Below are positions 35,062-46,775 of a stretch of DNA of 60,069 bases, in pieces. How positions within the stretch are numbered: the stretch's first letter is position 1; each line of letters starts with the position of its first letter. The notes under the pieces were generated by a model, which saw only the letters and a program-made list of their open reading frames with translations, was not told where the DNA came from and searched no databases. Source of the DNA: Gnetum montanum (lineage: Eukaryota > Streptophyta > Gnetopsida > Gnetales > Gnetaceae). A program made the position numbers and the translations under genes. The DNA is taken from positions 95,705-155,773 of the forward strand of contig MNCI01019113.1 in assembly GCA_015680685.1 (NCBI GenBank), read 5' to 3'.

Positions 35062-35628
35062 TTATAATTTACGCATATTTTTATTGATGTTGAGTGCAAT
35101 ATCACTTTATGAATGACTGAAAAGACGTGTTATAAAACCTAGTGGATGCGTTACATGTTAGTTACACATTTTTTATTCTTTTTTTGCGTTTTGCCTGTAG
35201 AGTATGAGCGTAATTCTTGAAAAGTTCACCTAAGTGATAGTGATAGAGCGTAATTGCTAGTTTAAGGCCATCACGGGCCGTTACATGATTCTACGTAACC
35301 TAGCGACTAGTTTAGGGCCGTTACGGGCCTGCTGCGTAATCAAGCGTAAAGAGGCCTAGTATATAGTTCTGGCAACTAGTTTAAGGCCGTTGCGGGCCAA
35401 AGCGTAATATAGTAAGCGTAAATGATTCCGGTACAGTATTTTGCGTAATTATGCTAAAGTGATCAAGAAACGTGAATACCCTGCGTATGAAAAGGACAAC
35501 AACGTGAAGATAAATGACCAGCGTAAGAACCGAAAACAAAGGTAAGATGGAAATATGTGAAATAAAATTGCTAAGTAGTAACCGTGATAACCCGTTAAGA
35601 AAAAGATAATGTACGCAAAGACCATCGT
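35062..35628. other. Spacer between antisense gene and protease, with a three-copy repeat
   Basis: Contains three copies of 'ctagtttaaggccgttacgggcc' starting at 35257, 35307 and 35376, and many GCGTAA hexamers. It includes the presumed 3' end of the plus-strand antisense gene. No ORF of note. Confidence 0.5.
35257..35398. repeat. Three-copy direct repeat with a GGGCC core
   Basis: Units of about 23 bp (ctagttta-ggccrt-acgggcc) spaced 50 and 69 bp apart. Each contains an imperfect palindrome, ggcc..gggcc. Confidence 0.7.
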
Positions 35629-38600
35629 TCAACCATTGATACGCAATTGTCTTTTGATGGCCTTTACGTTGAGCGTCGCGTAAGGGCGAGGAGACTTATG
35701 GTTGGACTCCTCTACGCTGCCATCCAGAAATGGCAGGTTAGCCCAAGCTAGACCGTCATTATTGCTATCAACTTGTTGAGGGGTTTCGAGATGGACCTGG
35801 TCATCAGTCGTTTCTATCTCCGAACCCCGCTCTTCTTCAATGTCATTGACGGTCCTGGGGGTGATTTCATCACCGCGTATCACAACCTCCCCTCAGGCAT
35901 AGGGGAGATGTATCTCTTTGTGTATCAGTGACGAAACTGCCCTTAGCTGGGCTAACCACGACCTCCCCAAGATCAGGTTGAACCTTGGCATCTCCTTGAT
36001 GACTAAGAAAGTGGCCTCTGTTGGGAATTGTTCCCCCACAAACTCAATACGCATCGTCCCCTTAACCTGAACCCGTGCCCCGTTGAACGATTTTACGCAG
36101 GCCGTCGTCGTGGGTGTGATCTGGTCGACCAGACCCAACCTATCCACGATGGAATAGGGAATGACGTTGGTAGCCGCGCCATCGTCTACGTGCACTCTCC
36201 GGATTCGGTATTGACCGACCCGGATAGTGATAAACATAGGTTCTGTCGTTACCTGACCTTTCTCAGGATCGTCTTTGATAGACCCATCATGGAAGGTCAG
36301 CGAGGAAGGCATAGGTTGCTCAGCCTCAGAAGGAAACATGACAGCATGTATCACTTCCTCTTCAGCTGGCAGGCTTTCATCCACTGATATGGATGTCAGC
36401 ATGCGAACCATAGCCTCACGATGTTCTCGTGATGTCATAAGCAGGTTGTAAAGGCTCAGCGTTGTGTTCTTTTATTTGAAAGCCTGTTTAACTTGCGTGA
36501 ATGCGTCGAGGAGGTCCTTCTCTTGGCTAGGTTGTTTTTCCCCTTTGTCCTCTTCCATTTGGCCCAAGATACGGATCTCCCGAGGTGGAACAGTGTTAGT
36601 CAGAAGGTTGCTCTTTTTCTTGCCAAGAGAAGGTGGTTGCGTTTCCGCACCTTTATCCTGCCCCTGAGGCACAGGTGAAGGCACAGAAGCCAGGGGCCTA
36701 GGCTTAGGAAAGCCGAGTGTAGAGTGGTCTTTCGTTGCATTAATTAATGTATCCTCTCCCTTTTGTTTGGGAGGTGAGGATTGACGCTTTTGGTTGGAGG
36801 TCTGCCCCTGCGTAAGAGGAGCAGCCTGTGGTTTTGGTGCCCTGATAATGAAGTGCACCTTAGGCGTGGGCCCGGACGAGGCTGCGGCTTGACCGTCGCT
36901 GCGTGATTGAGAGTGCATCTGAGAAGGTTCCCGTATAATGAAGGGCGACCTCGAGACCCCGCTGGCTGCTGATGGAGTGGTTGGCCCCCTTTGTGAGTTG
37001 GCAGGGACACGCAAAACAAAAGGTTGTTTTGGCGGTTCCCTTTTCTCACTGTCCATACTCACCACTGTGATTGTATAAGGATCATCGTTTGCATTCAACA
37101 GGTCTTTATACACGTGCAATGTTTGGTTTTCTGGACATGTCGGGTTGCTGCTGTCCAACTTGAGTGAACCGTCGTCCAGCATACGTTGAATGTCGTCTTT
37201 CAACGCCGAACAGTAATCCGTGTCGTGACCACACAGCTGGTGGTAGTCACAGAAACGATCTAGCCTGAAAGATCTTGGAACTGGTGGTTCGTTAGGCAAG
37301 GCTAGAGAAGGGTTCTTTAGCAGTTCATAATGACGTCTGTGACACTTCAGAGCCTCCTCGGACACCTTCTTAGGTTGAATGTGCCCTGCCCCTAACAGCT
37401 ATTTCAGCAGTTCAGAATGCTTTACAGGTAATGCCGTGTACTTTGAGTGATCCTTACGCTCAAAGTTTGGCTTAGGCTGGGGGGGCCCTTCAAGGGTAGT
37501 TGTGTTTTGGCTAGTGCCGGTACCAGCCGCGATTTCAGGAGGCGCCGTGGATGCCTTTTTGTTCTTCATCTTTGTATTCTCAGTCATTGCAGCTACTGTC
37601 GTTGTCGCTTCTTTGCCTTTGTCTTTGTTCTTGTTATGTGCATTCCTATAGGCGACATACGTCGGGTCTTTGCTGGCCTCCGCAGCATCTTGGATGCTTC
37701 TAACTTGAGCGAAGGCCTGATGTAAAGAATTAAGGGAAAGGTAGTACAGCTTTGATTTAATGAAGTCATTGACTGCTCCCTTGAACATCGCCAGCATATG
37801 TGAGTCCGCGATCGGCTCGCGGATCTCATTCAAGGTAGCATTCCAGCGCTGTATAAACTTTTGGACAGGCTCGAGCGGGTCTTGTTTCACCCCCATGAGC
37901 TGATCCAATGTGACTTCCGGTTTCAAATTGTATTTGAAGCGAGTCACAAATTAGGTCAGCAGTTCTTCCAAGGTTGAGATGGAAGAACGTGGGAGGGCTC
38001 GGTACCAATCCAAAGCTTTCCTTGTTAAAGACATCGCAAAGACTCGGACAATAGTGTGTGGCCATTATTGCAACAACAAGGACTCATATCTAAACGTGAC
38101 CAAGTGCGCGTTGGGATCTCCCTCCCCATTATACTTGGTGAAATGAGGCAGGGACATCCCCGGTGGCAATGATAGCATAGGAACCGCTGGACTAATCGGA
38201 TCATCGTGATAGAAGTCCATGATCTGAACAGTGTCGGAACCAGCGGCTTTAAGACGTCGAACCTCCTCGGTAAGGGTCTGTATCAAATGGAAGGCTTGGT
38301 CCAGGCCTGTTGGCGGGGGTGTTTGCGTGGAAGGCATAGGAGGTTGGATCGGGAGGGCGGCGCGAGGGAACGGAAATGACGGGAGAGGTTGACTGGCTGC
38401 TTGTGGGGCGGGGATCCCAACAGGCGGGGGAGCCTGTGAAGACCACCACCCGCTGGCTTGCGCAGAGGGATTAGCCGCCGCCTGCTGCACAAGATAAGGA
38501 TGAGGATACTGGGGTACCCCTTGTGGAACATATGTTGCTGGTGCAACTGGGGGTTTCACGTCGTACACCACAGACTAGGTCTGTTGCGCCGCCGGGTTGG

Positions 38601-39414
38601 CCCACTAACCTGCAGCAGGCTGTTGGGTGTAAGTTTGTGGCTGAACGGCTGCGGTGATCTGTTGAGTTTGAGGGGGCGGAAGCGACAAGGTCTGCGCCGG
38701 GCACATTACGGATATGTTATGGGGTTGTATCTGAGAGATGAAATGGGGCGCGGTGGTCGCCGGGATCACCACTGGGATGCTAAGTACCCGTGGTGACGAG
38801 ACCGCCCCCACGTTATTGTGGGGCATTTGTACTTGTAGCCCAGACGGCTACACGGTGGCCTACGGCATGGTAGGGAAATGCATCTGCAAGGTCATAGCTG
38901 GGTCAAGAGGTGCAGCTTCTCCATTGAAAGGAAACAAGGGATTTATATACGTTTGGGGGCTCAGAGTATGGAACGAATGTTCCGACTGGGCTGCCAATTC
39001 ATCCTCTTCCTCCTCCCCATGCTGGGGCTCCACCACAGCTTGTGCCGCCTGGCCCTTGGCCATGACCAACTGTGTAATGAGTTGATGTTGGTGTTCGGTC
39101 AAAGGGATGATGTCGTAAGCTGTTGGTTTGAAGTCATGGCCCCCTTAGTGGACCACCTCAAAGTTCCGCTTCGCTTCGAGTTCGGCTCGGCTGAGAGCCA
39201 GCTTCGCCTAGATCTTAACGCATATGAAGTTGTATTCTTCAGGGGTTATAACCGTGAAGATGGGCTCTTTCTCCTGAAGCCGTAACGATCGACGCAATGG
39301 TCCCTGAGATCCTGTAGCGCCCGGAGCTAGCCGGGTGACCGCGATAGGGTTCACAGATGTGGCACCCAGATCGGTAGGGACCATGGCAGTTGTGGTTGTG
39401 TACAAGGAATCCAT
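35629..39414 (-). pseudogene. Tat gag-protease polyprotein, one frame with in-frame stops
   Basis: Starts at 39414 (MDSLYTTTTAMVPTD). All segments down to 35629 share one frame, so there is no indel in 3.8 kb. The N-terminal part is rich in Pro, Gln and Ala. The capsid region is at about 38150-37600: LPHFTKYNGEGDPNAHL, MLAMFKGAVNDF. A Cys/His motif FCDYHQLCGHDTDYC lies at about 37240 and a Pro/Gln-rich linker to 36480. The protease near 36210 has VDDGAATNVIPYSIV in place of the usual D-S/T-G triad, then ILGRSWLAQL. Eleven internal stops were counted; each is one C-to-T change from a Gln (CAA, CAG) or Arg (CGA) codon. Typical Tat organisation. Confidence 0.92.
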
Positions 39415-39640
39415 TGATCAATGAAGTTAATGGTAACTGGTAATTGGATCTAAGAGATGGCTGGCAACAAAAGCACAAAAAAAGGCTTTCTACCCTGTAG
39501 GATTTCGAAGAAATTGTCCTTGCGACCGATCTATACCACATGATTGACTGTAAACTTCCCTAGAGGTATTACATCTGCGGTTTAGGGTATGGATCGCTAA
39601 CAGGGCTACTGGAAATGTTCGGATCGGAGGTTCTCGGAAT

Positions 39641-39658
39641 GCCCTCCTTCTAACGCCA
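39641..39658 (-). other. Primer binding site of the Tat element (tRNA-Asn type)
   Basis: The complement reads TGGCGTTAGAAGGAGGGC, six bases inside the 5' LTR. From memory, the plant tRNA-Asn 3' end would call for TGGCGCTAGAAGGAGGG, so this fits with one mismatch. Different from the tRNA-Asp-type site of the host element. Confidence 0.7.
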
Positions 39659-39664
39659 GAAAAC

Positions 39665-41123
39665 TGTAACGACGGAAAACGTCGGCAACTGGAAAATACC
39701 GAACAGATTCCGTGTACACAGTTTTAACCACAGATCCGTGCGAGGGCTATGCTGGAAAAACGAATCTGCGGTGCCCTGAATGGTCTTGTCGATCAGACAG
39801 GGACTTACTAATCAGTAAACCGATGAATATTTCATGAGAAACGATCTGATTCGAGGAATTGTAAAAACGAGAGGAAAACGATGTAGACGAATTGCAACAA
39901 TGATAACGCTAAACACGATAAGAGGACACTGACATAAGAGAAGCACGTGGTTTTAAGATCTGCGCTTTGACTTGAAAAATGTATATTTTGTATATTTCGT
40001 TACATTGGGGAATCCCCGATTACTGGATGTGAAGCAAGCACAAAACAACAAGAAAATGGTCCGAACAGAAGTCCGATCTACCTCGTGGGCTAAAGCCGGG
40101 ATGCAAGGAAGGCCAAGCTCTGACGTCTACCAATCAATTATTCCTGACCAATAGAGTCTTCCCAGCAGAACGATTACTCCTGTCGTCGGTGCTCAAAGTG
40201 AACTGTGCTCTGTTTCTGTTGTAAGGTGATGCTGTCAACAATTGCCAAAGCGCTGCTCTCTGTATCTTTGCTCCAAAAGTGATAAGTGCTCTGGTGCTCA
40301 GAAAAAATGCCTTTGCTTCTCTGATTTGCCGACCCTTGTATCTTTGTCAACTGGGGGGTATTTATAGGCTGCGACGCTCTGTGGAAAAGGCGCAACCCTG
40401 ATGACGTGTGTCCCGAGTGTTTCGGGCACTGTTGGTTTAACCATTTTTGGGTCAAACCTCATGACTACGCACAATACGCTCGTTCGCGTATTGTGCGTGT
40501 GAAGAAGAGACGTGCGTTGGGCATGTCTCAACTGTCTTTGAGTTATATTACGCCCGTCACGCTACGTTGCATGCACGAGCGTAACATAACGTGGAAACAA
40601 TAGATTCAGGTTGTTTTACGCTTGCACACGCAGCCGCGCGTAATGAAGCATAAACAATGTTTAGCTTGGCGATGCAATACGCTGTGATACGCTACGTTGC
40701 ATGACAAGCGTATGATGAGCAGTCGCACTTTCTTAGACTTTGCCTTTGACTGTTCTGGAGCTTATTACGCTTTCGTGCGTAGCAGAGCGTAAACCCGGCC
40801 TTGAACAAAAGACTTAGCAAAATACACAAGAAGTCGCATATCACACTGCTTAAGCTTCTCCCTATGCCGAAGCAACTATCCTTCTAATGCCGCACTGTGT
40901 TTAAGCAAAGTCACGCTAAGCGTCATTACGCTGCGTTGCGTGACGTAGCGTAAACAGAAAAAGCATAGAAAGATTAGGAATCTGCACAAGAAGTCGAGGA
41001 CTCGATGCCATGCACCTCTTGGTGTTGCTCTGTCTTAGTCTCCTTTCTGGAATTTTGACCTGCTCCCTTGCTTGAATTGTGAATCTTTGCCTGAGGCCGA
41101 CTCGCAAATTTCACGGTGTTTCA
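39665..41123 (-). repeat. 5' LTR of the Tat element
   Basis: 1459 bp, TGTAAC...GTTTCA on the plus strand, paired with 24233-25690. About 60 differences by hand count, most of them transitions. It drives transcription leftward into gag. Confidence 0.93.
40359..40366 (-). promoter_or_regulatory. TATA box of the Tat 5' LTR
   Basis: The complement reads TATAAATA in the context gcctataaatacccc. Conserved in the other LTR. Confidence 0.65.
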
Positions 41124-41128
41124 CTTAC
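41124..41128. other. Target site duplication of the Tat element (right copy)
   Basis: cttac, identical to 24228-24232. Confidence 0.95.
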
Positions 41129-41960
41129 CATTGTTTAAGAATGCATACTCTATGCTGGTTGGTAGAGTTTTCAACTCTAGGGGCTCCTATTTAAAATTTT
41201 TAGGGATTTCCAACTCTTTCCGATAGGTATCATCAATTTCATCATCAGAGAGTTGGTGCTAAACTTGCTCAAGTTCGTCCATGCCTCTAACATATGGACA
41301 TGTCAGGTTCTTAGTTGGTTCCATGCATAATGTGCTACTATTAGAATTAGTTGTCAGCCACTGGGTGCCCTCTTGTTCTATGGTAGCTATGTACATGCAC
41401 TTTTGTATTTCTATTTCTTATGCATACCGATTACATGCTTTAATGGATGTGCTTTTAATATATCATAGTTTCTACACGCAATTGCACTCATTATCACTAT
41501 ACATGATGCATGGAACATGCTTCTTCTTCATTTTTCCAAAGTCATTCTCCCTGGAAATCTCCAAGGAGAGGTCTTTGATGTCCATTCTTGCATCCACGGT
41601 ACTTAACCATGCATGTCTCATGATAATAAGAAAATCACCCTTGCAATTTTCAACCTTGATCACTAGGAAATCAGCAGGGTATGGCCACCCATAGACTATG
41701 GTCATAATGTCCTCTACTAACCACAAAGGAACAGTGATTGACTGATCTGCCAATTCTAAATGGATGTTACTCTTCTTAAGAGGTGGAAGGTTCCAAGCCT
41801 TATACATGTCATGTGATATGATATTAACTTCAAAACCAGAATCAAGAAGAGCCTTGCATGATTCATGTCTAGTGATCTGCAAGTAGATAAGGGAACTTCC
41901 AGGGTCATCTCTCTTTGTAAGGAGATTGCCAGCCTTGATCTAGTCAGAAACAACATGGGT
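41129..41960 (-). pseudogene. Athila-like protease and pre-RT region (5' part of the split gene)
   Basis: Minus strand, continuing the Athila-like polyprotein upstream of the Tat insertion. The protease is at about 41880-41560: KALLDSGFEVNIIS (active site D-S-G kept), then LELADQSITVPLWLVEDI and PADFLVIKVENCKGDFLIIMRHAWL. Toward 41140, short stretches such as LPTSIEYAFLNN lead into the RT entry that resumes at 24227. Contains stops and frameshifts. Confidence 0.85.
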
Positions 41961-44431
41961 TAACATTACAGTCTGGATCTTAGGTAGCATTTGATTCAAA
42001 GGGATCTCGAAGGTATTTGATGTAGAGGATGAGGTAGCTGGAGATATAAGGCAACTAGCCGCATCAGGTTGTGAGGGCTTGGGAGGACTGTTAGGTTGGA
42101 AGAATGGTTGTTACCTGGATCAATTGTCCAACCCACTCAACTAGAAGTCTGGTTGCAAGTTTACAATCCTCGTAGTATTTTGTTGATGTGGTTGTGGGGG
42201 AATTTCTCCCTATATAGACAAAACATGAGATAACTGAGTAGACGGCGAAGGGATATGTGCAAATGGATGCGAAAGATGATATGGATATGGGTTCTTCCCC
42301 CAAGTAGATGGTGAATGGTTTCGATGATATTTTGGGGAATAAAAGTGATGTTGGAATGAAGCATGACTTGCAGACCTTCGTGAAGAAACGAGTTGTTGAA
42401 CATAGTACCCATAAGGATCTAGCTACCTTTAAGGGTACTTCTACCTTGGTGATGGCATGCCCCATGACTGTGGTTGCTACCACTACTGGTCTTGCTCATA
42501 CGGTTGTGGTGGAGCTCCACTTGGATAATAAGCCCATTGTTGTTGGTGGAACTACCTTAGATTGCCTTGAGGATAAGGTAATCTTATAGGTGCTTGCCTC
42601 CTTAATAGTCAAGGATTTAATGCATACACCCTGGACTCTTGTAAGTGTGACACCATAGGGCAACATCTCTTAGGATGTTCATATTGACAAATGTCACAAC
42701 CAATATCATCATCAAATTTGGTTCTCATAACTTCTACTATAGTAGCCTAGGGCTTACCTCATTAATAGACATGTTCAGCTTCATTTTGTCTCATGTGATC
42801 ATGATCACTATTCTGCTATTTGGATTCTTGAACGATTTTCATAGTAGTTTGGAATTTTTCGTCTAAAGAGTTCCATAATTTGTCAACCTTAGCTAAAAGA
42901 TCATAAATAGTTTTTTGAATAGGCAAGCTTTTTCTATTTACCACTTCATCAAGTGGTGCATCCTTCTCTTCACAAAATTAGACCTCTCTTTTTCTGATGG
43001 AAGGGTCCCTATTATACTCTTTTGCACTTTCCCTTTTTTGCAATTCACCTTCTTCTTTTGCTACTCTATCAGCCTTTGGATCTAATGAGTTCTTAGTTCG
43101 GATAATCTTCCTTGGATGTAAACCCCAAGAGTTCTTCTAATTTCAGCTCTGAGCCCATCTATCATATGGCGAAGTTGTTCCCTTTGATAATAACCATGGC
43201 CAGGGCATCGATGTAAGAGAAAATGGTATCTACCCATGGTGGAATCCAAGGGTTCATGTATTCCATGTTTCCAGCCTTGGATTTACCTTCTCAAGTTAGA
43301 CACTCTAAAGTATGTTTGATACTTATCATTGAATAGCTCTAGCATGGTACTCCATTTGCAAATGGATTCTGATTCCAAGGATCGGTACCAGCCTTTTGCC
43401 TCCTTGATGAGTGTCTAGGGGAAAAGCTTTAGTTTTTGCCAATCATTTTCAATGTTTTGTAAGACGCAGGTATCATGAAGAGCTTGTAGATGGTTCTACG
43501 GATCAGAGTTGTATCCCCCCTCAAATCGTGGGATATTGTTCATGTCTAAGCACTTGATCTAGATATCTTTCACATGCCTGGTTGGAATCTTAATTGCCTC
43601 TACAATGTTGAACATACTTTGAGTGGCTAATAGAAGCTCATCATCATGATTGTACTGATGATGCCTATGATGATTTATGCCATCCTTTCTTTCTTGTTGG
43701 ACCCTATGATCATTGTTGTCCCATTGGTCACCTTCATCATGATTGTTCCTTCGACAACTTCTATCAAAATCAAAAGATGAAGGGAAATGTTTGGAATCAA
43801 ATGAAGAAAATGGAGAGGAAGGTGAACCACCACCACCACTATGGTATCTGCCACCACCTCGCTTGTCGCAACCACAATCCTTAGATTCCTTGTCTTTGTG
43901 ATGCTTACATGAGTTCTTGCCTTGACATTCATTTTTCTCTAAACCTAGTTTGTGAATAGTTGATTGCAGGTTTAGGGCCACACCCTCATTAGCACTAACA
44001 AGGGGTGGAGAATCTCTATGTTGAGAACCCCTAGAGAAAGGATCCCCATTATCAATTTGGTTCAGCAAGAGCAAGGAATTAGAGAAATGTTTTCCCTTTA
44101 CAAGTTCACATTGCTTCTCTTGGTGTCAATCTTGCCTACATTGTGTTTTCGTGGGATGATGGTCTTGAGTGTCGAAACCATGCACAACGTATTCCTCTTG
44201 AAGATTTGAGATGATAACTTTTTAAGAGTTTGAATTAACATCCCAAGCACAAATCAATTGATTAGGAGGCAATACAATGTTGCCCTCCATGTCTCACCAC
44301 CGCATCTATTTATCTTGATGCAATATGAAAGTGAAATCAGGTACATACTCATCAAGATGAGTATATACCATCCTAAATTCTTGAGGGACAAGCAGTTTTG
44401 CATTCTCATTCCTACGAGAAGAAGAAGACAT
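41961..44431 (-). pseudogene. Athila-like gag, decayed
   Basis: Start codon at 44431-44429 (MSSSSRRNENAKLL), about 140 bases inside the primer site. The N-terminus parallels the gag at 57795: VYTHLDEYVPDFTFILHQD versus VYTHPDEYLPDFSFILHQD. A low-complexity stretch rich in His, Arg, Ser and Gly follows (about 43930-43650), then LLATQSMFNIVEAIKIPTRH and the capsid part LDMNNIPRFEGGYN and MLELFNDKYQTYF down to about 43080. The C-terminal part to 41960 is broken. Many stops. Confidence 0.88.
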
Positions 44432-44568
44432 TTTGCAATATAAAATAGAATGTCAATGTGCTTTTTATAATTGTATGTATAGTGGGAATTATATAGACCT
44501 TGAGGTTCGTAGAATGATATTAATGGCATTCACTAAACCTAGATAGCACATGTTTCAAACAAACCAAG

Positions 44569-44586
44569 TCCTTGGCAACGACGCCA
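44569..44586 (-). other. Primer binding site of the Athila-like element (tRNA-Asp type)
   Basis: The complement reads TGGCGTCGTTGCCAAGGA, one base inside the 5' LTR. Complementary, with a few mismatches, to the 3' end (with CCA) of the tRNA-Asp encoded at 54404-54475. Confidence 0.8.
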
Positions 44587-44587
44587 A

Positions 44588-45543
44588 TGATGAGCGGCGA
44601 AGGTACCCCTACGCTCAACCATATGAATCATGAAGCATTCACGCGCAATCCAATCAAATTCCAAAGACTCTATGTTATCTGGTACACTAGTTGTCTAGGC
44701 AATGAACCTTGCCTTAAGGTTGTTCATTGTCTTCCCAATTACACTTGTAATGTATAGAGTATGATTAAGTGCAATCGAGGTATATGATTTTTATGGTTTT
44801 ATGCTTTTAAGGTTTGTGGTGCTGAAATATAAAGATAAGATGATTTAATACTACTAAGTTCTAATTAATTAACTAATGTCTAACTAGTCCTAACATAAGC
44901 ATTCGGTCCCACTTATCGTACACGTCCTGAACTCACATATCTGTTGCTGGGATTACCAAGTGCTATGCTAATGGGCAAACCAAGCGATAACGCTGCTAGG
45001 GTTACCAGGTGGATACATGTTTACACTTGAAGCAATCATAGTTATGTGCTTAATCTATTTAGCTTAATTAATTGATTGATCGCTCAAAACCTAATTTAGC
45101 TTAATTAATGTTGTAATTAATGAAAACAATGAATGCATAAATAAATCATTAATCTAATCCAAGTGCTTCAAAGTTTGATCGAGAAGCTCGTCGTTATTGC
45201 GTTTGACACTTGTGTGTTTAGGTACAACAATGCTTGAATAAAGATCCGTACACTTTCTGAGTCCTGTTGTAGGCACTTAGAGAAATATTTTAACTCTCAA
45301 ATAAACAAATTGCAAAAGCTCTACTACTATGACAAGAATTCTATATCATAAATGCAACTGGTAAACTCATATTTATAATTTTTGCCCTAAGGTTGCATCA
45401 ACAAGGCTTCATCAACATAGCAAACGCTACATTGCCACAACCTCGTCAATGAGCAAACTACGTAAACAAGGCCTCATCGACAAGGGCCCATCGACGAAGC
45501 CACATCAACAAGGCCTGTTAACGTGACTCTTTGACACTCATCA
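44588..45543 (-). repeat. 5' LTR of the Athila-like element
   Basis: 956 bp with 7-bp terminal inverted repeat tgatgag/ctcatca. TATA box is the complement of tatttata near 45370. Related in several blocks to the LTRs at 1-437 and 56891-57650. Confidence 0.88.
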
Positions 45544-45548
45544 TTCAT
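45544..45548. other. Target site duplication of the Athila-like element (right copy)
   Basis: ttcat, identical to 15730-15734. Confidence 0.85.
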
Positions 45549-46775
45549 CCTTATGATACCAAACAATTTTTTAAATCAGATTACAGAAAACCACAAATGC
45601 AATGCTCAATGAATTAGGCAACCAAGCACACTCTTCGTAATGTGTCTCAACCCACTCAAACATGAAAATAACAAAGTTTAAATGCAAACATATTACCTTT
45701 GGCCTTCAATGAGGGCTAGGGATGACTCCCTAGGTCAATGAAGGTTAGGTACAATGAAGGTTAGGTACAACTCCCTAGGTCGATGAAGGTTAGGTACAAC
45801 TCCCTAGGACATGATAATAAAATGTGCAATTAAAAGAAGCTATGGCGATAAAATATACCATTAAAAAAACCGTGTAAATCATTACCTAAAACTAAATTTT
45901 TACTTCCTTCATGAAGCATCCTTCTCAATCTATTTGACCACACTAGTTTGGTGATCTAGGTTTTCCATCCTAAAATTTTTATCACTAAGCTATTGCTTCA
46001 TTATGGCCGTCCAAAAAAAATTTGTGCAAAACAATAGTAATTGAACAAACACTTATTTTTAATTGGAAACTGATAATCTTTTATGGCTTCCATAAGAACC
46101 AACTTGATATTGTTAAGAATCTTGAAAGGCATTAATAGCCTGTTTGGGGATTAAAGGTTATTACTTTAGAGTCTAATTCTTTTATGGGTTGACTTTGACC
46201 ATGCAAGTCCACGTACATCATGATGATATAACCACGGATACAAGCCACTTAGAAATGCATTGCCTGACACTATCATAATAAACAAAAAAGTACATATTCG
46301 CGTACTGATGTAAGATATTTACAAGTCAAAAATTGCACCTTGTTGCAAGCTCCCTGAAACAGAGAAAACTCGTCAAAATCATCCTCATCATCCTAGCCTG
46401 TACCAAACAAAATGAGGTCTGCAAAAACTAGTCAAATTTAAGTTAAAATATTGAGTCAATGGAATCCTTGTACCAACAAATATGTGATCTGGAACGAGTA
46501 CGCTAGGCTGCTTTCACAAACAAAAATTTACTTGAAACTTATATAAAACTAAAATAAGTGAAGGACTAAATAGCTATTAAAGCATCAGGCCTTAAAATTA
46601 TTATTTTACGGCTCGAGAACAACACAATGTAAACACTGAACTGTTAAGCCTTCGTAACTAAATTCTCAATAGGATATTCCAACAGAGACACATATCCCAA
46701 ATATTTTTGTTGGCACAATAATTACTTATTCTACAACCGAGATTCACTTTGAAAAGTGCGAAACATCTCTCCTTT
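45549..46775. other. Region 3' of the cupin gene
   Basis: Flank and 3' untranslated sequence of the minus-strand cupin gene. Contains a small tandem repeat (45706-45808). No other gene is seen. Confidence 0.5.
45706..45808. repeat. Short tandem repeat, 29-bp unit, about three copies
   Basis: Unit tcgatgaaggttaggtacaa plus ctccctagg; one copy has an internal 16-bp duplication. Confidence 0.75.

Larger units (their letters stand above)
24233..41123 (-). mobile_element. Tat-lineage Ty3/gypsy retrotransposon with an antisense passenger gene
   Basis: 16,891 bp, minus strand, perfect cttac duplication. LTRs of 1458 and 1459 bp differ at about 60 hand-counted positions, mostly transitions. Order on the minus strand: LTR, tRNA-Asn-type primer site, gag-protease in one frame (39414-35629), an antisense eight-exon gene (plus strand, 30914-35061), RT (core lost in an N gap), RNase H, a second archaeal-type RNase H, integrase, a 3' region with a 30-bp tandem repeat, polypurine tract, LTR. 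The second RNase H before integrase is the known hallmark of the Tat lineage. Richer in G+C and CpG than its surroundings. Gag and integrase carry stops, so it is not autonomous. Confidence 0.93.
15735..45543 (-). mobile_element. Athila-like Ty3/gypsy retrotransposon, interrupted by a Tat element
   Basis: Minus-strand element bounded by LTRs and a ttcat duplication. Removing the insertion 24233-41123 and one cttac leaves about 12.9 kb. Order on the minus strand: LTR, tRNA-Asp-type primer site, gag, protease, RT (split by the insertion), RNase H, integrase, about 4.9 kb of 3' sequence with a decayed extra ORF, polypurine tract, LTR. Athila affinity is inferred from the primer site, the protease and pre-RT context, and the long region between integrase and 3' LTR. 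The gag is close to that of the element at 56891. The LTRs differ at about 30 of the first 200 positions, so this is an old copy. All genes carry stops and frameshifts. Confidence 0.88.

Noticed and set aside
34767-35105. Minus-strand Ser-rich ORF
   Set aside because: It is the complement of the Glu/Ala-rich exon 8 (gaa/gca runs read as ttc/tgc), a composition artefact.
46370-46430. LINE 3' end resembling the tail at 55950 ('catcctcatcatcctagcctgtaccaaacaaaatgagg')
   Set aside because: Only the tail is similar and no RT-coding sequence adjoins; too short to support.
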